A DNA stretch of 42,580 nt from an uncultured Candidatus Competibacteraceae bacterium (GCA_937960715.1 CALGOO010000235.1:1-42580), one strand, 5' to 3'. Shown: positions 8,446 to 17,448, numbered from the stretch's first letter. A program made the numbers and translations. Notes: generated by a model from the letters alone, not told the origin.

Positions 8446-9084
8446 ATGTCGCATTCGCTCCGTTGCTTGCTGCTGGTGCTGCTGGCCTGCGCCTTGTCGC
8501 CGGTCGTCGCCCGCGCCGCTGATCCACCCGCGCCGCCCGCGTTCGAAGAGGGCAGGGATTACGTGCGCCTGCCGACGCCGATGCCACCCACCACACCCGA
8601 CAGGATCGAGGTGATCGAGTTTTTCTCGTACACCTGCCCGCACTGTTACGATCTGGACCCGACCGTGCAAGCTTGGCTCAAACGCAAGCCGGAGAATGTG
8701 ACGTTCACGCGGATCGCGGTCGCCTTCGGCGCGAGCTGGGAGCCTAGCGCCCGCGCCTACTACGCCGCCGAGGCGCTGGGGGTGGCGGACAAGATGCACC
8801 AGCCCCTGTTCGACGCCATCCACCGGGACAAGCGCAAGCTGGGCGGCGAGGACGAACTGGCGGCGTTTTTCGCCGAGCATGGGGTGAATCAGGATGTTTT
8901 CCGCAAGGCCTACCAGTCGTTCCAGACCGAGACCCAGTTGCGGCGCGGCAACCAACTGGCCCAACGCCATGGAGTGCGCGGCGTACCGGCGGTGATCGTC
9001 GGCGGCCAGTACGACATCCGCTCGCCCCGAATTTTTGAAGTGGTGGATTTTCTGGTCGCCCGACTTGCAGCGCCGCAGGGTTGA
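8446..9084 (+). CDS. dsbA: DsbA-type periplasmic thiol:disulfide interchange protein
   Basis: A 212-residue thioredoxin-fold protein with an N-terminal signal peptide (about residues 1-25, ending ARA). The active site is CPHC at residues 64-67 in FFSYTCPHCYDLDP, and the cis-proline loop is GVPAV with Pro181. The helical insertion between the thioredoxin halves and the overall length match DsbA, which oxidises cysteine pairs in exported proteins. It follows ccsA by 52 bases and probably belongs to the same transcript. The gene after it begins 13 bases later, so a four-gene unit is likely. Confidence 0.92.
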   Translation: MSHSLRCLLLVLLACALSPVVARAADPPAPPAFEEGRDYVRLPTPMPPTTPDRIEVIEFFSYTCPHCYDLDPTVQAWLKRKPENVTFTRIAVAFGASWEPSARAYYAAEALGVADKMHQPLFDAIHRDKRKLGGEDELAAFFAEHGVNQDVFRKAYQSFQTETQLRRGNQLAQRHGVRGVPAVIVGGQYDIRSPRIFEVVDFLVARLAAPQG

Positions 9085-9097
9085 AGGCGGAGTCGGA

Positions 9098-9901
9098 ATG
9101 ACCGGTCCCGCCCAGCCGGGGCGCCTGCGGCTGCTGAGCTACAACATTCAGAGCGGGCTGACCACGCGCAAGTATTCCCAATATCTCACCCGAAGTTGGA
9201 AGCATCTGGTGCCGGTGCCGTCGCGGATGGCCAATCTCGACGGCATCGCCCGCGTTCTGGCCGATTACGACCTGGTCGGCTTGCAGGAGGTGGACGCCGG
9301 CAGCCTGCGCAGCGGTTTCGTCAACCAGGTGAAGTACCTGGCCGATCAGGCCGGTTTCGCTCATGTGTTCGATCAATCCAATCGCAAGATCGGAATGATT
9401 TCCCAGCATGGCAACGCGGTGCTGAGCCGGATTCGGCCGGATGCCACCGCCGAACACAAGCTGCCGGGCTTGCCGGGCCGTGGCGTGTTGGAGATCCAGT
9501 TCGGTTCCGGGTCGGACGCGCTGTACGTGTTGATCCTGCACATGGCGCTGGGCCGGCGCGGTCGGTTGCGACAGATTGGTTTTCTGGCGGAGCGGGTGTG
9601 CGATTACCGCCACGTCATTCTGATGGGCGACTTCAACTGCGATTTGGACAGCCCGGAAATGGCGGTGTTGCTGGAGACGGTTCGGTTGCGCGAGCCGGCG
9701 CCGGGCTTGCGCACCTTTCCCAGTTGGCAGCCGAGCCGCCAGTTGGATCACATCCTGGTGTCGTCGTCCATCGTGGTCGAACGGGTCGAGGTGCTGGACT
9801 GCGTCTTTTCGGACCACCTGCCGATCGCCATGGCGGTGCGATTGCCGGAGTCGGTGCAACTGGCGTGGGTGTCACCCACGGTCGCGGTTCCGGCGCTGTG
9901 A
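9098..9901 (+). CDS. Endonuclease/exonuclease/phosphatase (EEP) family protein
   Basis: This 267-residue protein has the metal-dependent EEP (DNase I-like) hallmarks: LLSYNIQSG near the N terminus, GLQEVD with the metal-binding glutamate, GDFNCD, and the C-terminal SDHLPI histidine motif. The substrate could be a nucleic acid, phospholipid or inositol phosphate; sequence alone does not decide. I see no signal peptide, so it is probably cytoplasmic. Start at the ATG of MTGPAQPGRL, preceded by purine-rich GGCGGAGTCGGA; a frame 63 bases longer lies inside dsbA. This pairing after dsbA is recalled from other gammaproteobacteria but gives no function. Confidence 0.87.
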   Translation: MTGPAQPGRLRLLSYNIQSGLTTRKYSQYLTRSWKHLVPVPSRMANLDGIARVLADYDLVGLQEVDAGSLRSGFVNQVKYLADQAGFAHVFDQSNRKIGMISQHGNAVLSRIRPDATAEHKLPGLPGRGVLEIQFGSGSDALYVLILHMALGRRGRLRQIGFLAERVCDYRHVILMGDFNCDLDSPEMAVLLETVRLREPAPGLRTFPSWQPSRQLDHILVSSSIVVERVEVLDCVFSDHLPIAMAVRLPESVQLAWVSPTVAVPAL

Positions 9902-9935
9902 TTGCGCGACCGCCGCCGACCAGACCGGTACGGCC

Positions 9936-9962
9936 GCGGCCCGAGCGATTGCGCGGATATTG
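9936..9962. repeat. Near-copy of the 3' end of the radical SAM gene
   Basis: Bases 9936-9962 match 1678-1704 with two mismatches in 27. At the first site the sequence encodes the C-terminal RPEWLRGY of the radical SAM protein; here it follows the EEP gene and reads RPERLRGYW in one frame. It could be a scrap of a lost gene or a mobile short repeat. Confidence 0.45.
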
Positions 9963-10014
9963 GGAAGGGTTTTTTCCGAAGTCCCTGGCGGGCCAATTCG
10001 CTGATTAAAGAAAG

Positions 10015-10055
10015 CCCCCTCGCCCTTCTCTCGTTCGCGGACGAGGGGTATGGGG
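10015..10055. repeat. C-rich/G-rich intergenic palindrome
   Basis: Arms CCCCTCG (10016-10022) and CGAGGGG (10042-10048) enclose a 19-base loop, followed by TATGGGG. The shape, a C-rich arm, a loop, a G-rich arm and a G-rich tail, is that of the other repeats at 21184, 27331, 32303 and 37150. It lies between the converging EEP and Rsd-like genes. Confidence 0.55.
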
Positions 10056-10071
10056 TCTTACGGCTTTTGAA

Positions 10072-10548
10072 TCAAGCAGCCAACCGAACGTTGCTCTGAC
10101 GGACGGCTGCCACGATCTGGTCCTCCAGTTCGATCCGCGTCGCCAACTGCTCGCCAAGCTGCGATAAATCCTCCTTCAGCGCCGCCAGTTCCGTTTGGGA
10201 CGCGGGGCCATCGTAGCGGTCGTGGAACGTCAGCGCCACCTGAGTGGTGCGGGCGATGCGAGCGTAGAGCTGCCGCGCCAGATCGCGGGCGCGTCCATAG
10301 GGTGAATCCGCCGGCTGCTCCTCCAAGGCATGGAACACCCCGAACGGTCCCAGCGCCAGATAATCCATCAACGCCTGTTGGAATCGGTGCAGGAGGTGTT
10401 GCCGCACCGGGTCAAGCCGGGCAAGCGACTTGAGGGCGGCAAGCTTTTGATACAGAACCAGACTTTCCTGACGGGCAGTCAACAACTTGGTCACCAGGTC
10501 TGGCAGCGCCTTGCTGTGAACCGGGTCGACAATGGTCGTGGCGTTCAT
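10072..10548 (-). CDS. Rsd/AlgQ-like regulator of sigma-70
   Basis: A 158-residue, all-helical, soluble protein. Its length and pattern match the Rsd/AlgQ family, which binds the housekeeping sigma factor in stationary phase: an RQ-L--YQKL segment near the N terminus (compare RKHLLVAYYNL in E. coli Rsd), then FQQALMDYLALGPFGVFHAL, and a C-terminal LGEQLATRIELEDQIV that parallels IGEALEARFVLEDKLI. I judge this from recalled family sequence, not from a search. Start at MNATTIVDP, preceded by GGAGGATG-type ribosome-binding sequence; nine upstream codons in the same frame are rejected. It stands alone between convergent and upstream genes. Confidence 0.68.
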   Translation of the reverse strand: MNATTIVDPVHSKALPDLVTKLLTARQESLVLYQKLAALKSLARLDPVRQHLLHRFQQALMDYLALGPFGVFHALEEQPADSPYGRARDLARQLYARIARTTQVALTFHDRYDGPASQTELAALKEDLSQLGEQLATRIELEDQIVAAVRQSNVRLAA

Positions 10549-10817
10549 TGGACATCCTCCAGTGGCTCGCTTCATGTCGTTGTTTTATGGTCGCGATGGT
10601 TTATGCACAAAGCAACTTATCCTAAGCCACTTGGACACCGGTTTCCAACCCTCAGTTTGAATGTGACTTCAATGATGCGTTTTTTACGACTTCCGGCAAC
10701 CCAGCCGACCGAGAGGCTGCAAAAAATAACATATTGATTTTTATTGTTTATATCTTTCGCATGATGCCTGGGTTTTCAACATAACCGTTCCGGTGGTTGA
10801 AGCACGGTCGGAATCGT

Positions 10818-11465
10818 TCAAAACACGCTTTCCATGCTGGCCCACTTCGCCGCCGGATCGGCGCCGATGCCGGCGATCTTGTGCTCCAGATCGGCCCACA
10901 TCGCCTCGTCGACCAACTCGTAGCCATGGCCCCAGAACAGAAACACGCCATCCACGGCCTTGGCGCGCTCGTAGCGACTCCAAAAGGCGGGATCGGTAAA
11001 GTGGCAACTCACGCCCAGTTCCAGTGGATCGGCGGGCGGAAACAGCGGCTCGGCATAGGCCACGGTGCGAGCGTAAACATGCCCGGCGGCCCGAATCGCC
11101 GCCTTCACCGCCGGGTTGAACCCGCCGAAGGGATAACAGAAGCCACGCACCGGCTGTTGAAACCAGTCCTGTAACCGGCGGCGGCTCTCTCGAATTTCCC
11201 AATCCAGCGCCTCCGGCGACAAATCGGGCAGGTTGGGATGCGTCAGGGAATGGCTGGCGATCTCGAAACCGGCGTAAACCTCCACCAGTTCATCCCGACC
11301 GAGGCGCCAAACGTCCTTGTCGCCATACCGCCAACCGAACGAGCGCCCCAACTGGTGCAAGCCCGGATTCAGATTGAACGTCGCCCTGGCCCCATGCCGG
11401 CGCAGCAACTCGGTCAGCCGGACATCGTCCACGACTCCATCATCCCAACTTTGGAGGATTTTCAT
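10818..11465 (-). CDS. Polysaccharide deacetylase (NodB-type)
   Basis: A 215-residue carbohydrate-esterase family 4 domain. The catalytic/metal aspartates are in SWDDG (Asp8-Asp9), and the metal histidines in HSLTHP (His72, His76). The FCYPFGGFN segment matches motif 3 and FLFWGHGYE the C-terminal histidine motif. There is no signal peptide, so the enzyme should act in the cytoplasm on a sugar or related N-acyl substrate that cannot be named from sequence. Its ATG directly abuts the stop codon of the VapC gene, so it is the last gene of a three-gene unit with the toxin-antitoxin pair. Confidence 0.86.
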   Translation of the reverse strand: MKILQSWDDGVVDDVRLTELLRRHGARATFNLNPGLHQLGRSFGWRYGDKDVWRLGRDELVEVYAGFEIASHSLTHPNLPDLSPEALDWEIRESRRRLQDWFQQPVRGFCYPFGGFNPAVKAAIRAAGHVYARTVAYAEPLFPPADPLELGVSCHFTDPAFWSRYERAKAVDGVFLFWGHGYELVDEAMWADLEHKIAGIGADPAAKWASMESVF

Positions 11466-11906
11466 CTATGTCTTCTTGTCACTTGCCGGGCTGGGGGCGA
11501 TCAGTTCAAACGCAACCGGTCGATGCCCCTGCTGGATTCGATAGGTGGTGAAATCGTTGCGGTCGAGGGTGAACACCTTGCGGAGTTTGAGGGTTTCGGC
11601 CAGGACCACCAGACTGGCATCGGCCAAGTCCATCGGATGGTCGGCGTAACGAACCATCAAGGTAAAAGCACGCTTCAATCCCGCCGCATCCAGATAGCGC
11701 ACTCCCAGCCCGCCGCCGCCGATGAAGTCCATCAACCGCTGGGAACCGACGCTACCGGGATTGAGAAGATGGAAAGCTTCGGTGAGCACCGGGATCGTCG
11801 TGCATAAAGGCTCTTCGATCACCATCAGTCGTTCGACACACCGGTCGTGGTCGCCATCGGCGGGATCGAACAGCGCCACCAGCGGCCCGGTATCCACCAG
11901 AATCAT
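11466..11906 (-). CDS. vapC: PIN-domain ribonuclease, VapC-type toxin
   Basis: A 146-residue PIN domain. The four acidic metal ligands are visible: Asp5 in ILVDTGPLVALFD, Glu43 in PVLTEAF, Asp96 in MDLADASLV and Asp115 or Asp118 in VFTLDRNDF. VapC toxins are RNases held inactive by a partner encoded just upstream. Its ATG overlaps the antitoxin stop (ATGA at 11903-11906), and its TAG stop abuts the deacetylase ATG. Which RNA it cuts is unknown. The gene name refers to the family, not to a proven orthologue. Confidence 0.85.
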   Translation of the reverse strand: MILVDTGPLVALFDPADGDHDRCVERLMVIEEPLCTTIPVLTEAFHLLNPGSVGSQRLMDFIGGGGLGVRYLDAAGLKRAFTLMVRYADHPMDLADASLVVLAETLKLRKVFTLDRNDFTTYRIQQGHRPVAFELIAPSPASDKKT

Positions 11907-12163
11907 CGGGAGTGCTTTCGGCGGATGACTTTGGCGAGCGCCGACTTGGCGTCCCGGGCTGGCGCAACGGCATACCCCCCGGCGCCTAGATCCAACTGAC
12001 GGAAGATCTCGTAGGGTTTGCGGGGCGCTTGCTCCAGCACCTCGGTTTCATAGGCGCTCAGGCCGTGTTTCAACACCTCCGAGATGGAAAGACCGGTCAT
12101 GACTCTAATCCGGTCCAACGTTCGTTCCGCCTCGTCATCCAGCCGGACGGTTCTCGTCCCCAT
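11903..12163 (-). CDS. Ribbon-helix-helix antitoxin
   Basis: An 86-residue protein with an N-terminal ribbon-helix-helix DNA-binding fold: the strand TRTVRLDDEAERTLDRI followed by LSISEVLKHGL. The basic C-terminal tail (KVIRRKHSR) is the likely toxin-neutralising part. Such antitoxins bind their own promoter, so this three-gene unit is probably autorepressed. It overlaps the vapC start by four bases. Confidence 0.8.
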   Translation of the reverse strand: MGTRTVRLDDEAERTLDRIRVMTGLSISEVLKHGLSAYETEVLEQAPRKPYEIFRQLDLGAGGYAVAPARDAKSALAKVIRRKHSR

Positions 12164-12291
12164 GAGCCGCGCTCCTCAATCACCGTGAAATACGGATCGT
12201 AATACAGGATAAGGAGATCGACAATGGAAAGCAACGCCAGACCCGCGGACCTCGGTCGGTCGTCCGCCGGGTCCGGTGGGAACCGTATGCG

Positions 12292-15200
12292 CTACTCCTC
12301 CCGCCGCCGCAAATCCAGCGTGCATGGAAAGTTCGGATTGGCCTGCTCGACCGGCGCGGTCATCGGCCCCGGCGTATGGCCATGGGGCCAGAACCGGGCG
12401 AAGCGCCGCGCCTCGGCCTCGTTGGCGTTGACCGGGAAGGTGTCGGGATTACGCCCGCCCGGATGCTGGACATGATACGTGCAGCCGCCGATGGAGCGCT
12501 GGTTCCAGGTATCCACGAGGTCGAACACCAGCGGCGCATGCACCGGAATGGTCGGATGCAACGCCGAGGGCGGCTGCCAGGCGCGATAACGAACCCCGGC
12601 GACGAATTCGCCCGGCGCGTCGGTCGGCCGCAGCGGCACCCGCCGACCGTTACAGGCCACCACATGCCGCTCGCCGACCATCCCCCGCACCTTGACCTGA
12701 AGCCGCTCCACCGAGGAATCGACGTAACGGGCCGTGCCCCCCAGGACTTGCTCCTCGCCCAGCACATGCCACGGCTCCAGCGCCTGGCGCAGTTCCAGTT
12801 CGACATCGCGCTGGACGATGGTCCCGTAGTGCGGAAACCGGAACTCGAAGAACGGCAGGAACCAGTCGTCCTCGAACGGCAAACCGGTCGTCCTCAGTTC
12901 GTCGGTCACGTCCTGGAAATCCCGCCACACGTAATGCGGCAGCATGAACTGGTCGTGAATCCGCGTGCCCCAACGCACCAGTTGCCGATTCGGGTAGGGC
13001 TGATCCCAGAACCGCGCCACCAACCCGCGCAGTAATAGCATCTGCATCAGGCTCATCCGGGCGTGCGGCGGCATCTCGAACGCGCGCATTTCCACCAGGC
13101 CCAGCCGACCCGTGGCGGAATCCGGCGAATACAGCTTGTCGATGCAAAACTCGGCGCGGTGGGTGTTGCCGGTCAAATCCACCAGCAGATTGCGCAGCAA
13201 CCGGTCCACCAGCCACGGTTGCGGCGCCTCGCCGGGCGGCATCCGCTGGAAAGCGATTTCCAGTTCGTACAGGCTGTCGTTGCGGGCCTCGTCCACCCGC
13301 GGCGCCTGGCTGGTCGGGCCGATGAACAGGCCCGAGAACAAGGTGGACAGGCTGGGATGGTGCTGCCAGTAGGTCACCAGACTGCGCAGCAATTCGGGCC
13401 GGCGCAGGAACGGGCTGTCGGCGGGCGTCGGTCCGCCGAGCGTCACGTGATTGCCGCCGCCGGTGCCGGTGTGGCGGCCGTCCAGCATGAACTTTTCCGT
13501 TCCCAACCGCGCCTGGCGCGCATCCTCGTACAATCCCTCAACGTTCCGTTGCAATTCCCCCCAGTCCCCGGCGGGATGAATGTTGACCTCGATCACGCCG
13601 GGGTCGGGGGTGACGGCGAACTTGCGCACCCGCCAGTCCGGCGGCGGGGCGTAACCCTCGACCAGCACCGGCATTCGCAACTCGGCGGCGGTCTGCTCGA
13701 CGCAGGCCAGCAGGTCGAGATAGTGTTCCAACTGGCTCAACGGCGGCATGAACACATACAAATGACCCTCGCGCGGCTCCACGCACAGCGCGGTATGGAT
13801 CACCGAACCCTGATCCAGCGCCGGTTGCTCGCGAAAATCGCCGCGTGCCATTCCCCCCTCGCCTTGAAGGAAAGCACTGTAGCGGCGCATGACCTCGCCG
13901 TGTGTGTCGCCCAGGGCGGCGCGAAACTCGAACAGCGACTGGGGATGCGGAATTTCCCGGTCGGTCTCCCCGACCCAGGGCAACGCCGCCAGCGGGAGGC
14001 GATAGCCCATCGGCGAATCGCCCGGAATCAGGTACAGATGCTCGCGACGCAACACCCACGGCCCGCTGATCCAGCCCCCGTCGGCGGAATGATTCCACCG
14101 CAACGGCAGAGCATAGCCGGTGAGGTCGTGTAAACCCCGCTCCAGCAACATGGCCAGCCGCCGCCGCTCCTCGTCGTCCTTGAGATCGAACTTCAGTGGA
14201 TCGACGTTGACCGGCAGGGTGCGTTCCTTCCACAGGTAGTAATAGACATCCTCGTAACCGGGAATGAGGCGGTCGACGCCGACGCCCAGGCGCCGGGTCA
14301 GCTCCGCCGCGAACGCTTGCGCCTCTTCCGGGCCGAAGCCGCGCGGCTTTTCGTCGTCGGCGATCCAGCGTGGGTCGTGCCACAGCGGCAACCCGTCGCT
14401 GCGCCAGTAGCAGGACAGCGCCCAACGCGGCAACGATTCGCCCGGATACCATTTGCCCTGGCTGTAGTGCAGGAAACCGTTCGGCGCGTAGCGGTCGCGC
14501 AGCCGCTTCAACAACCGGCCCGCCAGCTTGCGTTTGGTCGGCCCCACCGCCGCGATGGTCCATTCCGCGCCGTCCATGTCGTCGATGGATACGAAAGTCG
14601 GCTCGCCACCCATGGTCAGGCGCACGTCGCCCGCCGCCAGACGCGCGTCCACCTTATGACCGAGTCGTTCGATCCGCGCCCATTGTTCCTCGCTGTAAGG
14701 CTTGGTGACGCGCGGGTCCTCGTGGATGCGGGCCACCTTCATCGCGAAATCGAAGGTGGCCTCGCATTCATCGGTATAACCGGTCACCGGCGCGGCGCTG
14801 GGCGGAGTTGGCGTGCAGGCCAGCGGGATATGGCCCTCGCCGGCGAACAGACCGGACGTGGGGTCCAGTCCGATCCAGCCGGCGCCCGGCACGAACACCT
14901 CGGCCCAGGCGTGCAGGTCGGTGAAATCGACCTCGGGACCGGACGGGCCATCCAGCGACTTGAGATCGGCGGTGAGCTGGATCAGATAACCGGACACGAA
15001 GCGCGCCGCCAACCCCAGATGCCGCAGGATCTGCACCAGCAGCCAAGCCGAATCGCGACAGGACCCGCTGCGTTTCTCCAGCGTTTCCTCGCAGGTCTGC
15101 ACGCCCGGCTCCATGCGGATGATGTAGGCGATTTCCCGGTTCAGCCGCCAGTTGAGCTCGACCAGAAAATCGACGATCCGCTGCGAATCGCGGTCCACGC

Positions 15201-15597
15201 TGGCCAGCCAGTCCCGCAGCAGCGGGCCGTCATCCTCGATTTCCAGATATGGCGTCAACTCCTGGCGCAGGGTCGGTTCATAGGTGAACGGATAATGTTC
15301 GGCGTAATCCTCGACAAAGAAATCGAAGGGATTGATGACCGTCATCTCGGCCACCAAATCCACGACGATGCTCAATTCCCGAATTTTCTCCGGGAACACC
15401 AACCGGGCCTGGAAGTTGCCGAAGGGGTCCTGCATCCAGTTGATAAAGTGCTGGGACGGTTCGATGTCCAGCGAGTAGGCGTGAATGGGGGTACGGGCGT
15501 GCGCGGCGGGGCGCAAACGGATCACATGCGGCGATACATTGACCGGCCGGTCGAAGCGGTAGGTCGTGTGATGGTGAAGCGCAACACGGATGGCCAT
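12292..15597 (-). CDS. Transglutaminase-like protein with C-terminal DUF2126
   Basis: A very large protein (1101 residues) of known two-part build. Residues 1-290 hold a bacterial transglutaminase N-domain and a transglutaminase core with the complete Cys-His-Asp triad: Cys180 in RSGSCRDSAWL, His229 in FTDLHAWAEVF and Asp245 in GLDPTSGL. The remainder, from about residue 300, is DUF2126, whose glutamate- and arginine-rich core resembles glutamate-ligase folds. No signal peptide is seen. The ATG of MAIRVALHHH was chosen because this is where family similarity begins; 28 more upstream codons are open. It is divergent from the ATP-grasp/alpha-E pair, its usual partners. Those families are predicted to work together in peptide or amide-bond formation or cleavage; no substrate is established. 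Confidence 0.92.
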   Translation of the reverse strand: MAIRVALHHHTTYRFDRPVNVSPHVIRLRPAAHARTPIHAYSLDIEPSQHFINWMQDPFGNFQARLVFPEKIRELSIVVDLVAEMTVINPFDFFVEDYAEHYPFTYEPTLRQELTPYLEIEDDGPLLRDWLASVDRDSQRIVDFLVELNWRLNREIAYIIRMEPGVQTCEETLEKRSGSCRDSAWLLVQILRHLGLAARFVSGYLIQLTADLKSLDGPSGPEVDFTDLHAWAEVFVPGAGWIGLDPTSGLFAGEGHIPLACTPTPPSAAPVTGYTDECEATFDFAMKVARIHEDPRVTKPYSEEQWARIERLGHKVDARLAAGDVRLTMGGEPTFVSIDDMDGAEWTIAAVGPTKRKLAGRLLKRLRDRYAPNGFLHYSQGKWYPGESLPRWALSCYWRSDGLPLWHDPRWIADDEKPRGFGPEEAQAFAAELTRRLGVGVDRLIPGYEDVYYYLWKERTLPVNVDPLKFDLKDDEERRRLAMLLERGLHDLTGYALPLRWNHSADGGWISGPWVLRREHLYLIPGDSPMGYRLPLAALPWVGETDREIPHPQSLFEFRAALGDTHGEVMRRYSAFLQGEGGMARGDFREQPALDQGSVIHTALCVEPREGHLYVFMPPLSQLEHYLDLLACVEQTAAELRMPVLVEGYAPPPDWRVRKFAVTPDPGVIEVNIHPAGDWGELQRNVEGLYEDARQARLGTEKFMLDGRHTGTGGGNHVTLGGPTPADSPFLRRPELLRSLVTYWQHHPSLSTLFSGLFIGPTSQAPRVDEARNDSLYELEIAFQRMPPGEAPQPWLVDRLLRNLLVDLTGNTHRAEFCIDKLYSPDSATGRLGLVEMRAFEMPPHARMSLMQMLLLRGLVARFWDQPYPNRQLVRWGTRIHDQFMLPHYVWRDFQDVTDELRTTGLPFEDDWFLPFFEFRFPHYGTIVQRDVELELRQALEPWHVLGEEQVLGGTARYVDSSVERLQVKVRGMVGERHVVACNGRRVPLRPTDAPGEFVAGVRYRAWQPPSALHPTIPVHAPLVFDLVDTWNQRSIGGCTYHVQHPGGRNPDTFPVNANEAEARRFARFWPHGHTPGPMTAPVEQANPNFPCTLDLRRREE

Positions 15598-15988
15598 GGC
15601 CTGTCCTTCACTGTCGGCGAAAGTTAAGGCGCGCATTATGCGCGGTTGCAATCGGCCTGACCAATGCAAGCCGCATTCCATCGAGTCTCGCCGATGGTTC
15701 CGACCGATTCAGCCGCGTGCTTGCACCCATCCCGTGCAACCCGACTCTTTCGGCACCGGCCTGGTGCAACCGACGCCAGGCTCTTGCCGCGTTCCACTCT
15801 CCGGTGCATGGCGGTGGCTGCGGTTTGGCTCATTCACCCCGCCAAGGGCCTTAAAACCTCAATTCCAAGGACTCTTAAATCCACGGTGGACCCGCGCAGC
15901 GGAATCGACTCTCTGCTGGATATTGGCCTGGATTTTGCTAATCCGAACGCCAGGTCCACCGAGCAGGCCGATTCCGAGGACAACAACG
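15598..15988. other. Divergent intergenic region with a 15-bp palindrome
   Basis: This 391-base stretch separates the two arms of the DUF2126/ATP-grasp cluster and must hold both promoters. The clearest structure is the palindrome CGCGCAT-T-ATGCGCG at 15630-15644, 33 bases upstream of the DUF2126 start, a plausible operator. No clean -35/-10 pair stands out. Frames open across the region have no family character and I reject them as genes. Confidence 0.5.
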
Positions 15989-17446
15989 ATGACCATCGAG
16001 TGGCAACGCTACACCGCGACCGGCTCCTATTACGACGAGCTGATCGCCAGCAAGACCGGACCTCGTCCGGCGGCTCGGGCGCTGTGCGAATATCTGGCTT
16101 CCCTGAGCGACAAGGAACTGCACGAGCGCAAGACCGCCGCCGAACTCGCCATTCTGGTGATGGGCATCACCTTCACCGTCTATACCGAGGGCGGCAGCAT
16201 CGACCGGGCCTGGCCGTTCGACATCGTGCCGCGCATCATCCCCAGGCACGAATGGGACCGCGCCGAGGCCGGCCTGAAGCAGCGGGTGCAGGCGCTCAAC
16301 CTGTTCATCGACGATCTTTACCACGAGCAGAAAGTCATCAAGGACGGCGTCTTTCCCGCCGAGGTGCTGGCGCAGTCGGTCAACTTCCGCCCGCAATGCG
16401 TGGGCGTCAGTCCCCGCCACGGGGTCTGGGCGCACATCTGCGGCTCGGACCTGGTGCGCGACAAGGACGGTACGATTTACGTGCTGGAGGACAACCTGCG
16501 CGTTCCCTCCGGGGTGTCCTACATGCTGGAAAACCGGGTGGTGACCAAGCGGGTGTTCCCGGAACTGTTCGGACACCAGCGCATCCAGCCGGTGGACGAC
16601 TACACCCTGCGCCTGTACGACATGCTGGCCTCGCTGTCGCCCCGGCCCGGCGATCATCCGACCGTGGTGGTGCTCACCCCCGGCATCTACAACTCGGCCT
16701 ACTTCGAGCATTCGTATCTCGCCCAGCAGATGGGCGTGGAGCTGGTGGAGGGCAGCGACCTGGAAGTGGGCGACGACGATTGCGTCTACATGCGCACCAT
16801 CGAGGGGCTGGAGCGAGTGGACGTGATCTACCGCCGCATCGACGACCTGTTTCTGGACCCAGAAGTGTTCCACCCCGACTCCGCGCTCGGTGTGCCGGGA
16901 CTAATGCGAGCCTGGCGCAAGGGCAAGGTGGCGCTGGCGAACGCGCCGGGCGCGGGCGTGGCCGACGACAAGGTGGTCTACGCCTTCGTTCCCCAAATCA
17001 TCAAGTACTACCTCGATCAGGACCCGCTGATTCCCAACGTGCCCTCCTGGCTGTGCATGCGGGAGAAGGATCGAAACCATGTGCTCGCCAATCTCGACAA
17101 GCTGGTGGTGAAGCCGGCCAACGAATCCGGCGGCTACGGGATGCTGGTCGGGCCGCACGCCACGCCGACCGAGCGCAAGCGCTTCGCCGAACTGATCCCG
17201 AAGGATCCGCGCAACTACATCGCCCAGCCGACGCTGGCGCTGTCCACCTCGCCGACCCTGTGCGACGACCGGATGGAGCCGCGCCACGTCGATTTGCGAC
17301 CCTTCATCCTGTCCGGCGGCCCCGCCACCTACGTCACCACCGGTGGCCTGACCCGGGTGGCGCTGCGCAAGGGTTCGCTGGTGGTGAACTCGTCGCAGGG
17401 CGGGGGGAGCAAGGATACCTGGATCGTGGATACGGGGGGACTCTAA
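15989..17446 (+). CDS. Circularly permuted ATP-grasp protein (DUF404/DUF407)
   Basis: A 485-residue protein of the circularly permuted ATP-grasp type 2 family. The N-terminal part has RVQALNLFIDDLYHEQ and the strongly conserved YVLEDNLRVPSGVSYMLENR (residues about 164-183). The nucleotide-binding lysine/glycine segment is KPANESGGYGM at 375-385. The family is predicted to make amide bonds using ATP. It is nearly always found with an alpha-E protein and a transglutaminase, as here. GAGGA at 15976-15980, eight bases from the ATG, supports the start. The alpha-E gene begins two bases after its stop, so the two are coupled. Confidence 0.93.
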   Translation: MTIEWQRYTATGSYYDELIASKTGPRPAARALCEYLASLSDKELHERKTAAELAILVMGITFTVYTEGGSIDRAWPFDIVPRIIPRHEWDRAEAGLKQRVQALNLFIDDLYHEQKVIKDGVFPAEVLAQSVNFRPQCVGVSPRHGVWAHICGSDLVRDKDGTIYVLEDNLRVPSGVSYMLENRVVTKRVFPELFGHQRIQPVDDYTLRLYDMLASLSPRPGDHPTVVVLTPGIYNSAYFEHSYLAQQMGVELVEGSDLEVGDDDCVYMRTIEGLERVDVIYRRIDDLFLDPEVFHPDSALGVPGLMRAWRKGKVALANAPGAGVADDKVVYAFVPQIIKYYLDQDPLIPNVPSWLCMREKDRNHVLANLDKLVVKPANESGGYGMLVGPHATPTERKRFAELIPKDPRNYIAQPTLALSTSPTLCDDRMEPRHVDLRPFILSGGPATYVTTGGLTRVALRKGSLVVNSSQGGGSKDTWIVDTGGL

Positions 17447-17448
17447 CC

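Noticed and set aside
9196..10008. A 270-codon plus-strand frame over the EEP gene
   Set aside because: It is an out-of-frame shadow of the EEP gene with no motif.
15664..17448. A long frame leading into the alpha-E gene
   Set aside because: Its first part is the ATP-grasp gene in a wrong frame; only the part from 17449 is real.
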